The notes under the pieces: generated by a model
What the model saw: the letters and a program-made list of their open reading frames with translations, nothing else
The model's database searches: none
What the model was told of the DNA's origin: nothing
Origin: AWTP1-13 sp963775835
Lineage (GTDB): Bacteria; Pseudomonadota; Alphaproteobacteria; Rhizobiales; Hyphomicrobiaceae
Assembly (NCBI GenBank): GCA_963775835.1
Contig: CAVZKV010000016.1
Coordinates: forward strand, 124,001-188,000
Direction: 5' to 3'
DNA: 64,000 nt
Program-made: the position numbers and the translations under genes
Shown here: positions 16,632 to 25,966 of the stretch, one piece after another
Position numbering within the stretch: position 1 is the stretch's first letter
Layout of the letters: each line of letters opens with the position of its first letter

Positions 16632-18059
16632 ATGGCCGCCGATGCAATCGCCTTTACGCCTGCCAGCCGCCTTGCCGAGATGATCCGGACCAAGCAGGTC
16701 TCCGCCGTCGAGGTGATGCGCGCGACGCTGGCGCGCGCCGAGGCGGCCCAGGCCACCTTCAACTGCTTTATTACGCTGTGTCGCGAAGGCGCGCTGAGCG
16801 AGGCGGCGGCCGCCGACCGGGCGATCGCCGAAGGCGGCGACCTCGGGCGGCTCCACGGCGTGCCGTTCCACGTCAAGGATCTGGTCAATACGGCGGGGGT
16901 GCGCACCACGTTTGCGTCCTATGTGCACGAACACAACGTGCCGGAGCGGGACGCCGTGTGCGTCGCCCGCTTGCGTCAGGCCGGCGCGATTCTGATCGGC
17001 AAAACCACGACACCCGAATTCGGGCACATGCCCTACACGCAAGCCCCGCTGTTTGGCCGCACGCGCAACGTCTGGAGTGCGGAGCGCACCTGCGGCGGCT
17101 CCTCGGGAGGCGCCGCGGTTGCCATCGCGGCCGGCGTCGCCCCCCTGGCGGTCGCCACCGACGCCGGCGGTTCGACCCGCATCCCGGCCGCCTGCAACGG
17201 CGTCGTCGGCTTCAAGCAGTCGGCCGGGCTCATTCCGCACGACATGTCGCCCGAGCTGTTCGCCAACGTCTCGAGCATCAATCCCATGACGCGTACCGTC
17301 GCCGATTGCGGCTTGATGCTGGAGACCATGGCCGGCGAGCACCCCAGCGATCCTTATAGCTACGGCGCCCCGGCGCGTGGCTTCATCGCCGCCGCCCGGC
17401 CCGAAGGCGGCTTGCAAGGGCTGCGCGTCGCCTGGCGTCCGCTGATGGCGAATAGTGTCATCGACCGAGAGGTGCTCGATCTTTGCGAGCGCGCGGCCAT
17501 GACTTTGAGCGCGCTCGGCGCCAGCGTGGAGCCGATGGACGATGATCTCGAGCCGGTCGAGCCCGCCTGGTTCGCCTATGCCAGCGCCCTGTGGAATGCG
17601 CGCTTTGGCGAGCTGCTACCGCGCTGGGGCAACCGGCTGAGCCCGACGCTGCTGGCCCAGATGGAGCTTGGCAAGGATGCGACCGGGACCGCCGTCGGCC
17701 AGGCCCTGTTACGGCGCACCCAGCTCTATCGCCAGGTGCAGGGTTGGTTTGAGCGCTTCGATGTGATCCTGACGCCGACGCTAACGCGCACGGCGCTTCC
17801 CATCGAGGAGCGCCTGTTCGAGCCGATCGAGATCGAAGGCGAGCCGGTGGATACGGTGCGCCGCGCCTGGTACCCCTACACGCACCCCTTCAACCTGACG
17901 GGGCACCCGGCCGTGAGCCTGCCCGCGGGCTTTCACTCCGACGGCCTGCCGGTGGCCATCCAACTCGTCGGCCGCCGCAATGAAGACCAGCGCTTGCTGC
18001 GCGTGGCGGCGCTGTTTGAGGCGGCGCGGCCCTGGGAGGCGCAGCGTCCCTCCCTTTAG
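16632..18059 (+). CDS. Second amidase-signature enzyme
   Basis: The 475-residue product has the complete amidase triad: Lys82 in HVKDLVNTAG, the Ser pair in TCGGSSGGAAVAIAAG (157-158) and the nucleophile Ser181 in TDAGGSTRIPAACNG. It differs clearly from the amidase at 10087 in the C-terminal half (VVGFKQSAGLIPHD, then LPVAIQLVGRRNEDQRLLRV). The ATG at 16632 is preceded by GAGGGGGG. It stands alone on the plus strand between two minus operons. Substrate unknown. Confidence 0.93.
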   Translation: MAADAIAFTPASRLAEMIRTKQVSAVEVMRATLARAEAAQATFNCFITLCREGALSEAAAADRAIAEGGDLGRLHGVPFHVKDLVNTAGVRTTFASYVHEHNVPERDAVCVARLRQAGAILIGKTTTPEFGHMPYTQAPLFGRTRNVWSAERTCGGSSGGAAVAIAAGVAPLAVATDAGGSTRIPAACNGVVGFKQSAGLIPHDMSPELFANVSSINPMTRTVADCGLMLETMAGEHPSDPYSYGAPARGFIAAARPEGGLQGLRVAWRPLMANSVIDREVLDLCERAAMTLSALGASVEPMDDDLEPVEPAWFAYASALWNARFGELLPRWGNRLSPTLLAQMELGKDATGTAVGQALLRRTQLYRQVQGWFERFDVILTPTLTRTALPIEERLFEPIEIEGEPVDTVRRAWYPYTHPFNLTGHPAVSLPAGFHSDGLPVAIQLVGRRNEDQRLLRVAALFEAARPWEAQRPSL

Positions 18060-18196
18060 CGGGCGGCGAACCGCGCAAAAACAAACGCGGGGAGGCTTGG
18101 CATTTTGCGCGGGGGTGCGTGCGCGCGGCTCTCATCTCATGGGTTGGTGCTCAGGGCTCGGTCGTGGTCACGGGCGGCGGCGGGGCGGGCCCGCAC

Positions 18197-18260
18197 CAAT
18201 CCCGCCTGGACCCCTCACGTCTGGACCAAATCACGCCTGGACCACTCACGCCTGGACCCC
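18197..18260. repeat. 15-16 bp tandem array
   Basis: Four imperfect copies of a unit like TCACGCCTGGACC plus 2-3 bases lie in the gap between the second amidase and the terminator at 18275-18300. They share the CCTGG(A)CC type of core with other arrays. Unit length varies by one base between copies, as expected outside coding sequence. The rest of the 18060-18340 gap holds nothing else that I can support. Confidence 0.8.
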
Positions 18261-18274
18261 CATGGAGGTGTCCA

Positions 18275-18300
18275 GAAAAAAAGCCCCGCGGAGGCGGGGC
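18275..18300 (-). terminator. Rho-independent terminator of the minus-strand gene at 18341
   Basis: Read on the minus strand, GCCCCGC pairs with GCGGGGC (18283-18289 with 18294-18300) around a four-base loop, followed directly by eight T (18275-18282). It lies 40 bp beyond the stop of the small Pro/Thr-rich membrane protein gene and so ends that transcript. Confidence 0.88.
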
Positions 18301-18340
18301 CGAAGGGGCGAAGAAGAGGGCAACCAGCGGGTGACACACC

Positions 18341-18634
18341 TTAGGGCTTGGTCGCCGGTGCCGGGACGCTGGAGGGGGCGCTGTTGGAAGGTGGGGTTGC
18401 GGGGGTCGTTGCCGGCGGCGACGGCTTGGGGCTCGGGGTGGCCGACGGCGAGGGAACATGCTCGGACGTGGTGGTCGTCGGCGTCGTGGCGCTGTTAGCA
18501 AAGAGCAGCCAAGCGCCGACGGCAAACAGGGCAACCACAATCAGAACGGGCACAAGGCTCCAGCTGCCATCATCGCCGACGGGAAGGCGATCCCAGTCGG
18601 TTCTTGGCGGAAGATCGCGGGGTCGTTGATCCAT
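18341..18634 (-). CDS. Single-pass membrane protein with Pro/Thr/Ser-rich tail
   Basis: The 97-residue product has an N-terminal cytoplasmic stretch (MDQRPRDLPPRTDWDRLP), one hydrophobic helix (residues 25-46, LVPVLIVVALFAVGAWLLFA) and about 50 residues of low-complexity Pro/Thr/Ser that should lie in the periplasm. No family or function was recognised. A strong terminator follows, which supports it as an expressed unit. Confidence 0.65.
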   Translation of the reverse strand: MDQRPRDLPPRTDWDRLPVGDDGSWSLVPVLIVVALFAVGAWLLFANSATTPTTTTSEHVPSPSATPSPKPSPPATTPATPPSNSAPSSVPAPATKP

Positions 18635-18791
18635 CTTGGGCCTCCGGGTTCATCGGCTTTAGTGCCGGGAAACGCCCCGTTGAACCACATGTTCCGACCC
18701 TCCAGGCTTGGTCTGAGCCGATCCGCCGGGCTCAACGGGCGACAATTCGGCAAAGAAACTGGCGCTCCCTCGCGCGGGCCTGCGCGGGCGG

Positions 18792-19514
18792 CTAGACCCC
18801 GAGGTGCGTCTCGCGCAGGGCGGCATTGCCGGCAATCTCGGCCATCGGCCCGTCGTGGCGCACGGTGCCCTTGGCCATGAGGTAGGCGCGGTCGGCGACG
18901 GCCGCGGCAAAGCTTAAGTTCTGCTCCGACAACAGCACGGCAATGCCTTCCCGCTTCATGCGCGCAATGGCTTGCGCCATCTCATCGACGATGACGGGCG
19001 CCAGCCCTTCGGTCGGTTCGTCGAGTAAAATGGCTTGCGGATTGCCCATCAAGGTGCGGGCAATGCTGAGCATCTGCTGCTCGCCGCCCGACATTTGACC
19101 GGCCTGCCGGCCGCGCATCTCGGCAAGGTTGGGAAAGATCGAAAACAGCCGCTCCGGCGTCCAGCGCGCGTGGCCCTCACTGGGCGCGGCCTTGGCGCCG
19201 ACCTCGAGGTTCTCAAACACGCTCAGATCGGTGAAGATCCGGCGATCCTCGGGCACGTAGCCGAGGCCCAGGCGGGCGATGCGATAGGTGGGAAGGCCTG
19301 AGATTTCCTGGCCCGCAAACCGGATCGACCCGGCCGCAACCGGCAGCAGCCCCATGATGGCCTTGAGCGTGGTCGACTTGCCGGCGCCGTTCCTGCCCAT
19401 CAGGGCCACCGTCTCCCCGCGCTCTAGTCGCAGCGAGACGCCGAACAGCACCTGCGCGCGCCCGTAGGCGGCATCGATGCCGTCGAGCAGGAGAATGCTT
19501 CCGGCCTGCAGCAT
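18792..19514 (-). CDS. livF: ABC transporter ATP-binding protein, LivF type
   Basis: The 240-residue product is the second ATPase of a branched-chain-amino-acid-type ABC importer. It has a Walker A (GRNGAGKST), signature MSGGEQQMLSIARTL, Walker B (AILLDEPTEGLAP) and the LivF ending RETHLGV. The ATG at 19514 was chosen; a TTG at 19529 would overlap the livG stop by 4 bp, and neither start has a strong ribosome-binding site. It is the last gene of the operon, after livG, the fused permease and the binding protein. Confidence 0.93.
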   Translation of the reverse strand: MLQAGSILLLDGIDAAYGRAQVLFGVSLRLERGETVALMGRNGAGKSTTLKAIMGLLPVAAGSIRFAGQEISGLPTYRIARLGLGYVPEDRRIFTDLSVFENLEVGAKAAPSEGHARWTPERLFSIFPNLAEMRGRQAGQMSGGEQQMLSIARTLMGNPQAILLDEPTEGLAPVIVDEMAQAIARMKREGIAVLLSEQNLSFAAAVADRAYLMAKGTVRHDGPMAEIAGNAALRETHLGV

Positions 19515-19525
19515 GGGCAAAGATC

Positions 19526-20284
19526 TCAAGCTCTGGCGCCGGCCGCGGCGCGGCCAAGGTAGACCTGGCGCACGATCGGATCGGCGCGCACCTCGGCGGG
19601 GCGGCCGCGGGCGATGATTTCGCCGCGCACCAGCACGAGCACGGCATCGGCGTGGTCGAATACGGCGTCCATGTCGTGCTCGGTGAACAGCACGCCAATG
19701 CCGCGCTCGCGGGCGATGCTGCCGATCAACGTCATCAACTGCGCGCGCTCGCCGGTGGCCATGCCCGCCGTCGGCTCGTCCATCAGCAAGAGCTTCGGCG
19801 CGCTCGCCAACGCGATGGCGAGCTCGACGCGCTTGACGTCGCCGTAGGCCAGCTCGCTACAGGGCCGCTGCGCCGCGGCCTCCACACCGACGCGCGCAAT
19901 TAGCTGCCTCGCCTCTTCGTGATAGAGGCGGCTGGCGTCGGGCCAGGCCGCCCGCGTTCGGCCGGCCAGGCTCATCAGGGCCATCTGCACATTCTCGATC
20001 ACCGACATCGACAGGAAGGTTTGCGCGATCTGGAAGGTGCGACCGACGCCGAGACGCCAGATGCGGCGCGGCGGCAAGCCGGTGATGTCGGTGCCGGCCA
20101 GCACGATGCGACCGCGGTCGGGCCGAAGCTGGCCGCCCAACATATTGAAGATCGTGGATTTCCCCGCCCCGTTCGGGCCGATGACGGCGAGCAGCACCCC
20201 GGCCTCCAGGGAAAAGCTGACATGCATTGCCGCCACCACGCCACCGAAGGATTTGTGCAGGCCCTCGACCGACAGCAGGCTCAT
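19526..20284 (-). CDS. livG: ABC transporter ATP-binding protein, LivG type
   Basis: The 252-residue product has Walker A (GPNGAGKSTIFNMLGG), a Q-loop region, Walker B (KLLLMDEPTAGM) and a C-terminal ending (VRQVYLGRAAAGARA) as in LivG proteins. The signature motif is the unusual CSELAYGDVKRVELAIALA form that is normal in LivG. ATG at 20284 has GGGGAG upstream and lies 5 bp after the permease stop, so it is in the same operon. Confidence 0.94.
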   Translation of the reverse strand: MSLLSVEGLHKSFGGVVAAMHVSFSLEAGVLLAVIGPNGAGKSTIFNMLGGQLRPDRGRIVLAGTDITGLPPRRIWRLGVGRTFQIAQTFLSMSVIENVQMALMSLAGRTRAAWPDASRLYHEEARQLIARVGVEAAAQRPCSELAYGDVKRVELAIALASAPKLLLMDEPTAGMATGERAQLMTLIGSIARERGIGVLFTEHDMDAVFDHADAVLVLVRGEIIARGRPAEVRADPIVRQVYLGRAAAGARA

Positions 20285-20289
20285 GCCGC

Positions 20290-22167
20290 TCAGCTCCCCG
20301 CGCTCGGCCGCGCGGCGAGACGCTCGCGCAGGCGCGCCATGCCACCGACGATGCCGTGTGGGAAGGCCAGCACGACGATAATGATCGCCAGGCCGAGCAG
20401 GAGCCGCCAGAAATCCGTGAGCGGCATGACCATATCCTTGATGGCGTGGAAGAAGAGGGCACCGGCCAGCGGACCGGTGACGGTCTCGATGCCGCCGGCA
20501 AGAATCATCACCAAAAAGTCCACCGACATCGGGATCGAGATCAGGGTTGGATCGATTGAACCTTTGGAGAAGGCGAACAGGCCGCCCGCCAATCCGGCCG
20601 CGGCGCCGGCGATGGCGAAGGCGAGCCAGCGGTGGGTCTTGACGTCGATGCCGATGGCGTCGGCGCGCACGGCGGAATCGCGCGCGGCGCGCAGGGTGTA
20701 GCCGAAGGGCGCGTAGATGGCGCGGCCCAGCAGCACAATGGCGGTGCCGGCCACCACCAGGGTCAGATAGTAGTAGGCCTCACGGCTGGCCGCCCAGCGC
20801 GCGGGCCAGACCCCGACCACGCCGTTATCGCCGCCGGTCACCTCCACCCACTGGAAGGCCACCGCGTAGGTGATCTGGGCGAACGCCAGCGTCAGCATGG
20901 CGAGGTAGATGCCGCTGAGGCGCACGATAAAAAAACCAAACAGGGCGGCGCCCAGGCCGGCGGCGATCGGCGCGCTGAAGAGTGCGCCTTCCATCGGCAG
21001 GCCCAGGCGCGTGGTGAGCAATCCCGCCGCATAGGCGCCGATGCCGAAGTAGGCGGCGTGACCGAAGCTGACGATGCCGCCGACGCCAACCAGGAAATTG
21101 AGGCTGAAGGCGGCGAGCGCAAAGCACATCACCTCGATGGCAACCTTGGTGAGGTAGGCGCCGCCGGCGAGCGGCAGCAGCGCGGCAACTACGAGGCTGC
21201 CCGCGGCGAGCAGCTTGGCGCCGGGGCCACAGCGCTCAAGCTTAAGAATGCCTTCCGGCAACACCGCGCGCTGCTGGCCGCTCTCGGGCCTGCCCAGCAA
21301 GCCCCAGGGCCGGGCCACCAACACCAGCGCCATCAGCAGGAACACCAGCACCAAGGTCACCTTGGGAAAGACGAGGATGCCGAAGGCCTGCAGCTCGCCG
21401 ATGATCAGCGCCGACAAGAAGGCGCCCGTGACCGATCCCATGCCGCCGACCACCGTCACCACAAAGGCTTCGGCGATCACCGAGATGTCCAGCTGTGGGT
21501 TGGCCGCCGATTTGGGGATCTGCAAGGCGCCGGCGAAGCCCGCCAGCGCCGCCCCCAGAAACAGCGTGCCGGTGAACAGCAGCGCCTGATTGACCCCAAG
21601 CGCCGCCACCATGTCGCGATCCTGGGTGGCGGCCCGCACCAACACGCCGAACCGTGTTCTGTGCATGGTGAGCCAGATTGCACCCAGCACCAAGGGGCCC
21701 ATGGCGATCAGGAACAGCTCGTAGACGGGAAAGCGATGGCCGAAAATGGCGACGGCGCCGCCAAGCCCGGGCGCGCGCGGTCCCAGGATGTCGAGCGGCC
21801 CCCAGATCTTGATCACGATGTCCTGCACGATAAGCACCACGCCGAAGGTGGCGAGCAGCTGGAACAGCTCGGGCACCCGGTAGATGCGCCGCAGCAGCAC
21901 AAGTTCCATGGCGACGCCGATCAGGCCAACGCCGATGGCGGCGGCCAGCACGCCCGCCAGAAACATCGGCAGGCTGCTCGCCACATCGATGAGCCTTGGA
22001 ATGATGCTGACGCCGAGATAGGCGCCCAACATATAAAAGGAGCCGTGCGCAAAATTGACGATGCGCGTCACGCCGAAGACGAGGGTCAGTCCGGCGGAAA
22101 TGATAAAAAGCGTCGAGGCGCTCGCCAGCCCGTTCAACGCCTGCACCAGCAGGAAGGAGACATCCAT
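20290..22167 (-). CDS. Fused LivH-LivM permease of a branched-chain-type ABC transporter
   Basis: The 625-residue product joins both permease subunits in one chain. Residues 1-290 are LivH-like (MDVSFLLVQALNGLASASTL, GVTRIVNFAHGSFYMLGAYL, GGMGSVTGAFLSALIIGELQ). After a link of about 30 residues with SGQQRAVLPEG, residues 330-620 are LivM-like (FSLNFLVGVGGIVSFGHAAY, FAFSKGSIDPTLISIPMSVD). Each half has about eight hydrophobic helices. Normally livH and livM are separate genes. The ATG at 22167 begins the LivH homology but has no clear ribosome-binding site. Confidence 0.93.
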   Translation of the reverse strand: MDVSFLLVQALNGLASASTLFIISAGLTLVFGVTRIVNFAHGSFYMLGAYLGVSIIPRLIDVASSLPMFLAGVLAAAIGVGLIGVAMELVLLRRIYRVPELFQLLATFGVVLIVQDIVIKIWGPLDILGPRAPGLGGAVAIFGHRFPVYELFLIAMGPLVLGAIWLTMHRTRFGVLVRAATQDRDMVAALGVNQALLFTGTLFLGAALAGFAGALQIPKSAANPQLDISVIAEAFVVTVVGGMGSVTGAFLSALIIGELQAFGILVFPKVTLVLVFLLMALVLVARPWGLLGRPESGQQRAVLPEGILKLERCGPGAKLLAAGSLVVAALLPLAGGAYLTKVAIEVMCFALAAFSLNFLVGVGGIVSFGHAAYFGIGAYAAGLLTTRLGLPMEGALFSAPIAAGLGAALFGFFIVRLSGIYLAMLTLAFAQITYAVAFQWVEVTGGDNGVVGVWPARWAASREAYYYLTLVVAGTAIVLLGRAIYAPFGYTLRAARDSAVRADAIGIDVKTHRWLAFAIAGAAAGLAGGLFAFSKGSIDPTLISIPMSVDFLVMILAGGIETVTGPLAGALFFHAIKDMVMPLTDFWRLLLGLAIIIVVLAFPHGIVGGMARLRERLAARPSAGS

Positions 22168-22276
22168 TATTGCACCGTGCCGCCGCAGCGCCCGCGCCGC
22201 ACCTCCTTGGCGCAAGGCGGTACGCCGGCGCGCCGCCTGCGGGGATCGGGCTCGGCCTGCCGAACCATCAGGGCAG

Positions 22277-23530
22277 CTAATCCTTGCGCGCGGCCTTCAC
22301 CTCGGCTTCGGAGAACATGTATTTGGCGCCGTCCTGATAGCTCCAGTTTTTCATGGTGCCGAGCTTGCCGTGTTTGGTGGTCTCGCCAACCCACGCGCCC
22401 ATGGTCGACTGCTGATCGCTCGCGCGCATGAGGACCGGGCCGACGATGGTATTGAAGCTGGCGCCGCGCAGCGCGCCCAGCATTTTCTCGGTCTCGGTCG
22501 AGCCGGCCTTGTCCAGCATGTCCTTCATCATATACCCGACAACGTAGCCGAGCACCGAGCCGAGCCGGGGTGCATCGTTCCATTTGGCGCGATAGGCGTC
22601 GATGAAGGCCTTATGCGCCGGCTCGGTGATCTGTTCCCAGGGATAGCCGGTGACGATCCAGCCCTCCGGCGTCTCCTCGCCGAGCGGGATGATGTACTCC
22701 GGCTCCCCCGTCAGCATGCTGGCGATGGTGCGCTTCTCAAACAGACCGCGCGTGTTGCCCTCGCGCACGAACACCGTGAGATCGGCCCCGAACAAAGCGT
22801 TGAAAATGCCGTCGGGCTTGGCGTTTTCGAGCGCGCCGATGGTGGCGCCGGCATCGATCTTGCCGAGCGCTGGAAACTGCTCGGCCACGAACTCCGCCTC
22901 GGGAGTGGCGATTTTGATCAGCTTCTTGAAGTTGGCGACGGAGGACTGGCCGTACTCGTAGTTGGGGGCCACCACCGCCCATTTCTTGACGCCCTTGGCC
23001 TTGACGGCTTCGACCAGCATCTTGGTCTGCATGTAGGTCGAGGGCCGCACGCGGAACGTATACCTGTTGCCTTGCGCCATGGTGATGGCATCGGTCAGCG
23101 GCTCGGTGGCAAGAAACAGCGTCTTCCTCTGGTTGGCGAAGTCGGCGACGGCGAGGCCGACGTTGGAGAGAAAGGTGCCGGCCAGGAAGGAAACGTTCTC
23201 GCGCGTCAACAGATCCTCGGCGACGCGCACGGCGTCGCCCGGCGTGCCGCCATCGTCGCGGAACACGATTTCCATTTTGCGCCCGCCGAGCACGCCGCCC
23301 TTGCTGTTGATCTCCTCCTGCGCCAACTGCATGCCGTTGCGATAGGGCACGGAGAACACCGCCATGCGGCTATAGGAGTTGAGCTCGCCAATCTTGACGG
23401 GCTCGGTTTGCGCCTGCGCCGCCTGGGGTGTCGTGACAGCCAACAGAAGGACGGCGAAGAGAGGGAACGCCAAGAGAGGGAAGGCGAGCGCCAGCGAGAT
23501 ACTGCGACGCGATCGACCGGTGCCGTACAT
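22277..23530 (-). CDS. Branched-chain-type ABC transporter substrate-binding protein
   Basis: The 417-residue product has a signal peptide (a long hydrophobic stretch ending TPQAAQAQ) and a type I periplasmic binding domain: VKIGELNSYSRMAVFSVPYR, NGMQLAQEEINSKGGVLGGR and the hinge region ENVSFLAGTFLSNVGLAVAD. The ATG at 23530 follows GAGGAG. Such receptors bind amino acids, amides or aromatic acids; the ligand is unknown. It is the first gene of the operon, 109 bp before the fused permease. Confidence 0.93.
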   Translation of the reverse strand: MYGTGRSRRSISLALAFPLLAFPLFAVLLLAVTTPQAAQAQTEPVKIGELNSYSRMAVFSVPYRNGMQLAQEEINSKGGVLGGRKMEIVFRDDGGTPGDAVRVAEDLLTRENVSFLAGTFLSNVGLAVADFANQRKTLFLATEPLTDAITMAQGNRYTFRVRPSTYMQTKMLVEAVKAKGVKKWAVVAPNYEYGQSSVANFKKLIKIATPEAEFVAEQFPALGKIDAGATIGALENAKPDGIFNALFGADLTVFVREGNTRGLFEKRTIASMLTGEPEYIIPLGEETPEGWIVTGYPWEQITEPAHKAFIDAYRAKWNDAPRLGSVLGYVVGYMMKDMLDKAGSTETEKMLGALRGASFNTIVGPVLMRASDQQSTMGAWVGETTKHGKLGTMKNWSYQDGAKYMFSEAEVKAARKD

Positions 23531-23780
23531 GCTTTGCTCCTCAAGCGAGCGCTTCATCGCGCATCGATGCCGCGTTGGGCAATTGGCAAGAGCTGAACGA
23601 TAGCATGCGGCGGCAGGCCGGCAACGCCAAACTGCGCCAGGTCTTAAAGCCATGGCGCGGCGAACTTGCTCCGTTCAATGACGACCGACAGCGGCAGCGC
23701 AAAGCAAAGGGCCGGCGCTCTGGCGAGCCCAGCCCTGTTTGCGCACGCCGCGTGCGGAAAAATCGCGTCGCCGCTTCCGG

Positions 23781-24104
23781 CTAGACCGATTCCTTCAGCT
23801 CTTTGGCGGCGCGGAACGCCACCTTCTTGCTGGCCTTGATCTTGATCGCCTCGCCGGTGGCGGGATTGCGGCCCATGCGCGCGGGGCGCTTGCGCACCTG
23901 CAGGATGCCGAGGCCGCCGATGCGGATGCGGGCGCCGCGCTTGAGGTGCTTGGTGACGGTGGTGACCATGTCTTCCAGCATCGCCACGACCTGCTTCTTC
24001 GGCAGCTCGTGCAACTCAGACAAGGTTTCGGCGAGGTGTTTCAGGGTGACGGTTTCGGCCTTGGCGGTTGCCTTGGCGGTTGAAGCCGCGGATGTGGTAG
24101 CCAT
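23781..24104 (-). CDS. HU/IHF-family DNA-binding protein with N-terminal extension
   Basis: The 107-residue product has the bacterial histone-like fold: a helical dimer part (LAETLSELHELPKKQVVAML) and the DNA-binding arm with GRNPATGEAIKIKASKKVAF. About 17 Ala/Thr/Lys-rich residues precede the core, which is longer than usual HU (90 residues). The ATG at 24104 follows GAGAGGG. It bends DNA and helps organise the nucleoid. It is divergent from the cupin gene at 24322. Confidence 0.92.
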   Translation of the reverse strand: MATTSAASTAKATAKAETVTLKHLAETLSELHELPKKQVVAMLEDMVTTVTKHLKRGARIRIGGLGILQVRKRPARMGRNPATGEAIKIKASKKVAFRAAKELKESV

Positions 24105-24321
24105 GAGCGGTGTCCCTCTCTTGGGTGAACGACAGCGGACTAGCACACATTGAAATTGATGCCAAAGACCTTGTGTGCCGTGTACGCCGGGGAGCGGCGA
24201 TATGCCCAGAATACCCCAATTTTCAGGGAAAAAAGGGGGTTATGACGCGTTGAGCGCAAATTTTATTGTATGGTCCCCCGGGGCGCCGGGCTCATGGGGT
24301 GGCCAGTTGAGGAGGACTAGC

Positions 24322-24759
24322 ATGGGTAAATACAGCACCATCGCTCCCGCCAATTCGTTCGACCGCTGGCCGGAGGGGCTGCGCCAGGAGTTGAAAGAGA
24401 ACGCCATGAACCCGGTCGTGGGCAGCGTGCTCGTCTCCGAAACCGACAAGCTGCGCGTCTGGCATCTGTTGGTGCCGGCGGGCCAGCGCTGCACTTTCCA
24501 CCGGCACGTGCTCGACTATTTCTGGACCTGTCACAGCCACGGGCGCGCACGCGGCTACTACGAGGACGGCAGCATCACCGAGACCACCCACTATCCCGGC
24601 GATACCATGCACTTGAGCTACGCCGCCGGCGAATACATGGTGCACAGCGTCGAGAACGTCGGCGACACGGATCTGTTGTTCACGACGGTTGAGTTCCTCG
24701 ACAGCGCCAACGCCGCGCTGCCGGTTCCCGACGGCGTGCGCCTTGAGGCGGTTGCCTGA
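24322..24759 (+). CDS. Cupin-domain protein
   Basis: The 145-residue product is a single small beta-barrel. Metal-ligand-type residues appear in CTFHRHVLDYFWTCHSHGRA and in the second half HLSYAAGEYMVHSVENVGDT. The start at 24322 has GAGGAGG upstream. It is 40 bp before the alcohol dehydrogenase gene and should share its transcript. Cupins of this kind are often dioxygenase-like or isomerase-like; no activity can be assigned. Confidence 0.85.
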   Translation: MGKYSTIAPANSFDRWPEGLRQELKENAMNPVVGSVLVSETDKLRVWHLLVPAGQRCTFHRHVLDYFWTCHSHGRARGYYEDGSITETTHYPGDTMHLSYAAGEYMVHSVENVGDTDLLFTTVEFLDSANAALPVPDGVRLEAVA

Positions 24760-24799
24760 GCAGCCCAATCGGCTCGCGATCTCGAGCAGGAGACCTTTC

Positions 24800-25966
24800 A
24801 TGTACGCGCCCGCCGGCGTCAAGACCGCCAAGAATTTTCCCATCCCGGAGCGGATGCGCGCCTGGGTGCTGGGCAATCCCGGCGAACTTGAGCTGATCGA
24901 GAAGCCGGTACCGGTGCCGCGCGCGGCCGAGGTGTTGGTGCGCATCGATGCGGTGGCGATCTGTGCCACCGACCTCGACGTCATCGCCTCCGGGCCGCCG
25001 GCGCTGGTGCAAGGCGGACTGCCCTTCAACAAGAACTGGACGCCGGGGCATGAGTACATGGGCACCATCGCCGCGCTTGGACCGAGCGTCGATGAGTTCG
25101 CCATCGGCGAGCGCGTGACGGTAGAGATTCACGCCGGCTGCGGCCAGTGCAAGCGCTGTCGCATGGGCATGTACACCTCGTGCTTGAACTATGGATTGAA
25201 CTGGGGCGATCGCGACAAGGGCCATCGCGCCAACGGCTTCACCACCGACGGCGGCTTCGCCGAGTACGCCGTCAATCATATCAACACGCTGATCAAGATC
25301 GCCGACACCATGTCCGACGAGGAGGCGACCCTGGTGGTCACGGCGGGCACTGCCATGTATGGCTTGACCGAGCTCGGCGGCCTGGTCGCCGGCGAAAGCG
25401 TGGTTGTGATCGGCCCCGGTCCGATTGGCTTGCTCGGCGTCGCCGTGGCCAAGGCGCTGGGCGCCGATCCGGTCATCCTGACGGGAACGCGCGAGCAACG
25501 CTTGGCCAAGGGCCGCGAACTCGGAGCCGACCATGTCGTCAACGTCACCCGGGAGGATCCCGTCGCCGCCGTGCGCCGGCTCGCCGGCGGCAAGGGCGTC
25601 GACTATGTGCTCGAATGCTCGGGTGCCGAGGACGCCATCAACGTCGCCCTCAAGGTGCTCAATCGCGGCGGCAAGCTCTGCCTCGCCGCCTTTCCGCACA
25701 CCCCGGTCAGCGTCGACGTTGCGCACTTGGTTCGCAACAACATCTACCTTTACGGCATTCGCGGCGAAGGCCGCAGCGCCACCCACCGCGCCGAGGCGTT
25801 CATGCGCCGCAAGCAGTTCGACGCCCGCAAGATCCACACCCATACGTTCGCGCTGGAGGAGCTGCCGGAGGCCTTGCGCTATGCCCGCGAACGCGTCGAG
25901 GACGCCATCAAGGTGGTGGTCAAGACGCGTCCGGGCGCGGTGGCCGGCCGGGCCGCCGCCGGCTAA
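24800..25966 (+). CDS. Zinc-dependent medium-chain alcohol dehydrogenase
   Basis: The 388-residue product oxidises an alcohol or polyol using NAD(P). It has the catalytic zinc residues Cys55 (VAICATDLD) and His84-Glu85 (TPGHEYMG), the structural zinc cysteines 114, 117, 120 and 128 (GCGQCKRCRMGMYTSC) and the nucleotide motif VIGPGPIGLLGVAVAKALGA. It resembles threonine/sorbitol-dehydrogenase-like members, but the substrate is not clear. The ATG follows GCAGGAGA. Its last 47 bp overlap the 3' end of the convergent LysR gene. Confidence 0.93.
   Translation: MYAPAGVKTAKNFPIPERMRAWVLGNPGELELIEKPVPVPRAAEVLVRIDAVAICATDLDVIASGPPALVQGGLPFNKNWTPGHEYMGTIAALGPSVDEFAIGERVTVEIHAGCGQCKRCRMGMYTSCLNYGLNWGDRDKGHRANGFTTDGGFAEYAVNHINTLIKIADTMSDEEATLVVTAGTAMYGLTELGGLVAGESVVVIGPGPIGLLGVAVAKALGADPVILTGTREQRLAKGRELGADHVVNVTREDPVAAVRRLAGGKGVDYVLECSGAEDAINVALKVLNRGGKLCLAAFPHTPVSVDVAHLVRNNIYLYGIRGEGRSATHRAEAFMRRKQFDARKIHTHTFALEELPEALRYARERVEDAIKVVVKTRPGAVAGRAAAG

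Noticed and set aside
20632..22431. A 599-codon open frame on the plus strand opposite the fused permease
   Set aside because: The minus-strand permease has clear family motifs over the whole stretch; the opposite frame is Gln/His/Gly/Arg-rich, as expected of an antisense frame of high-GC DNA.
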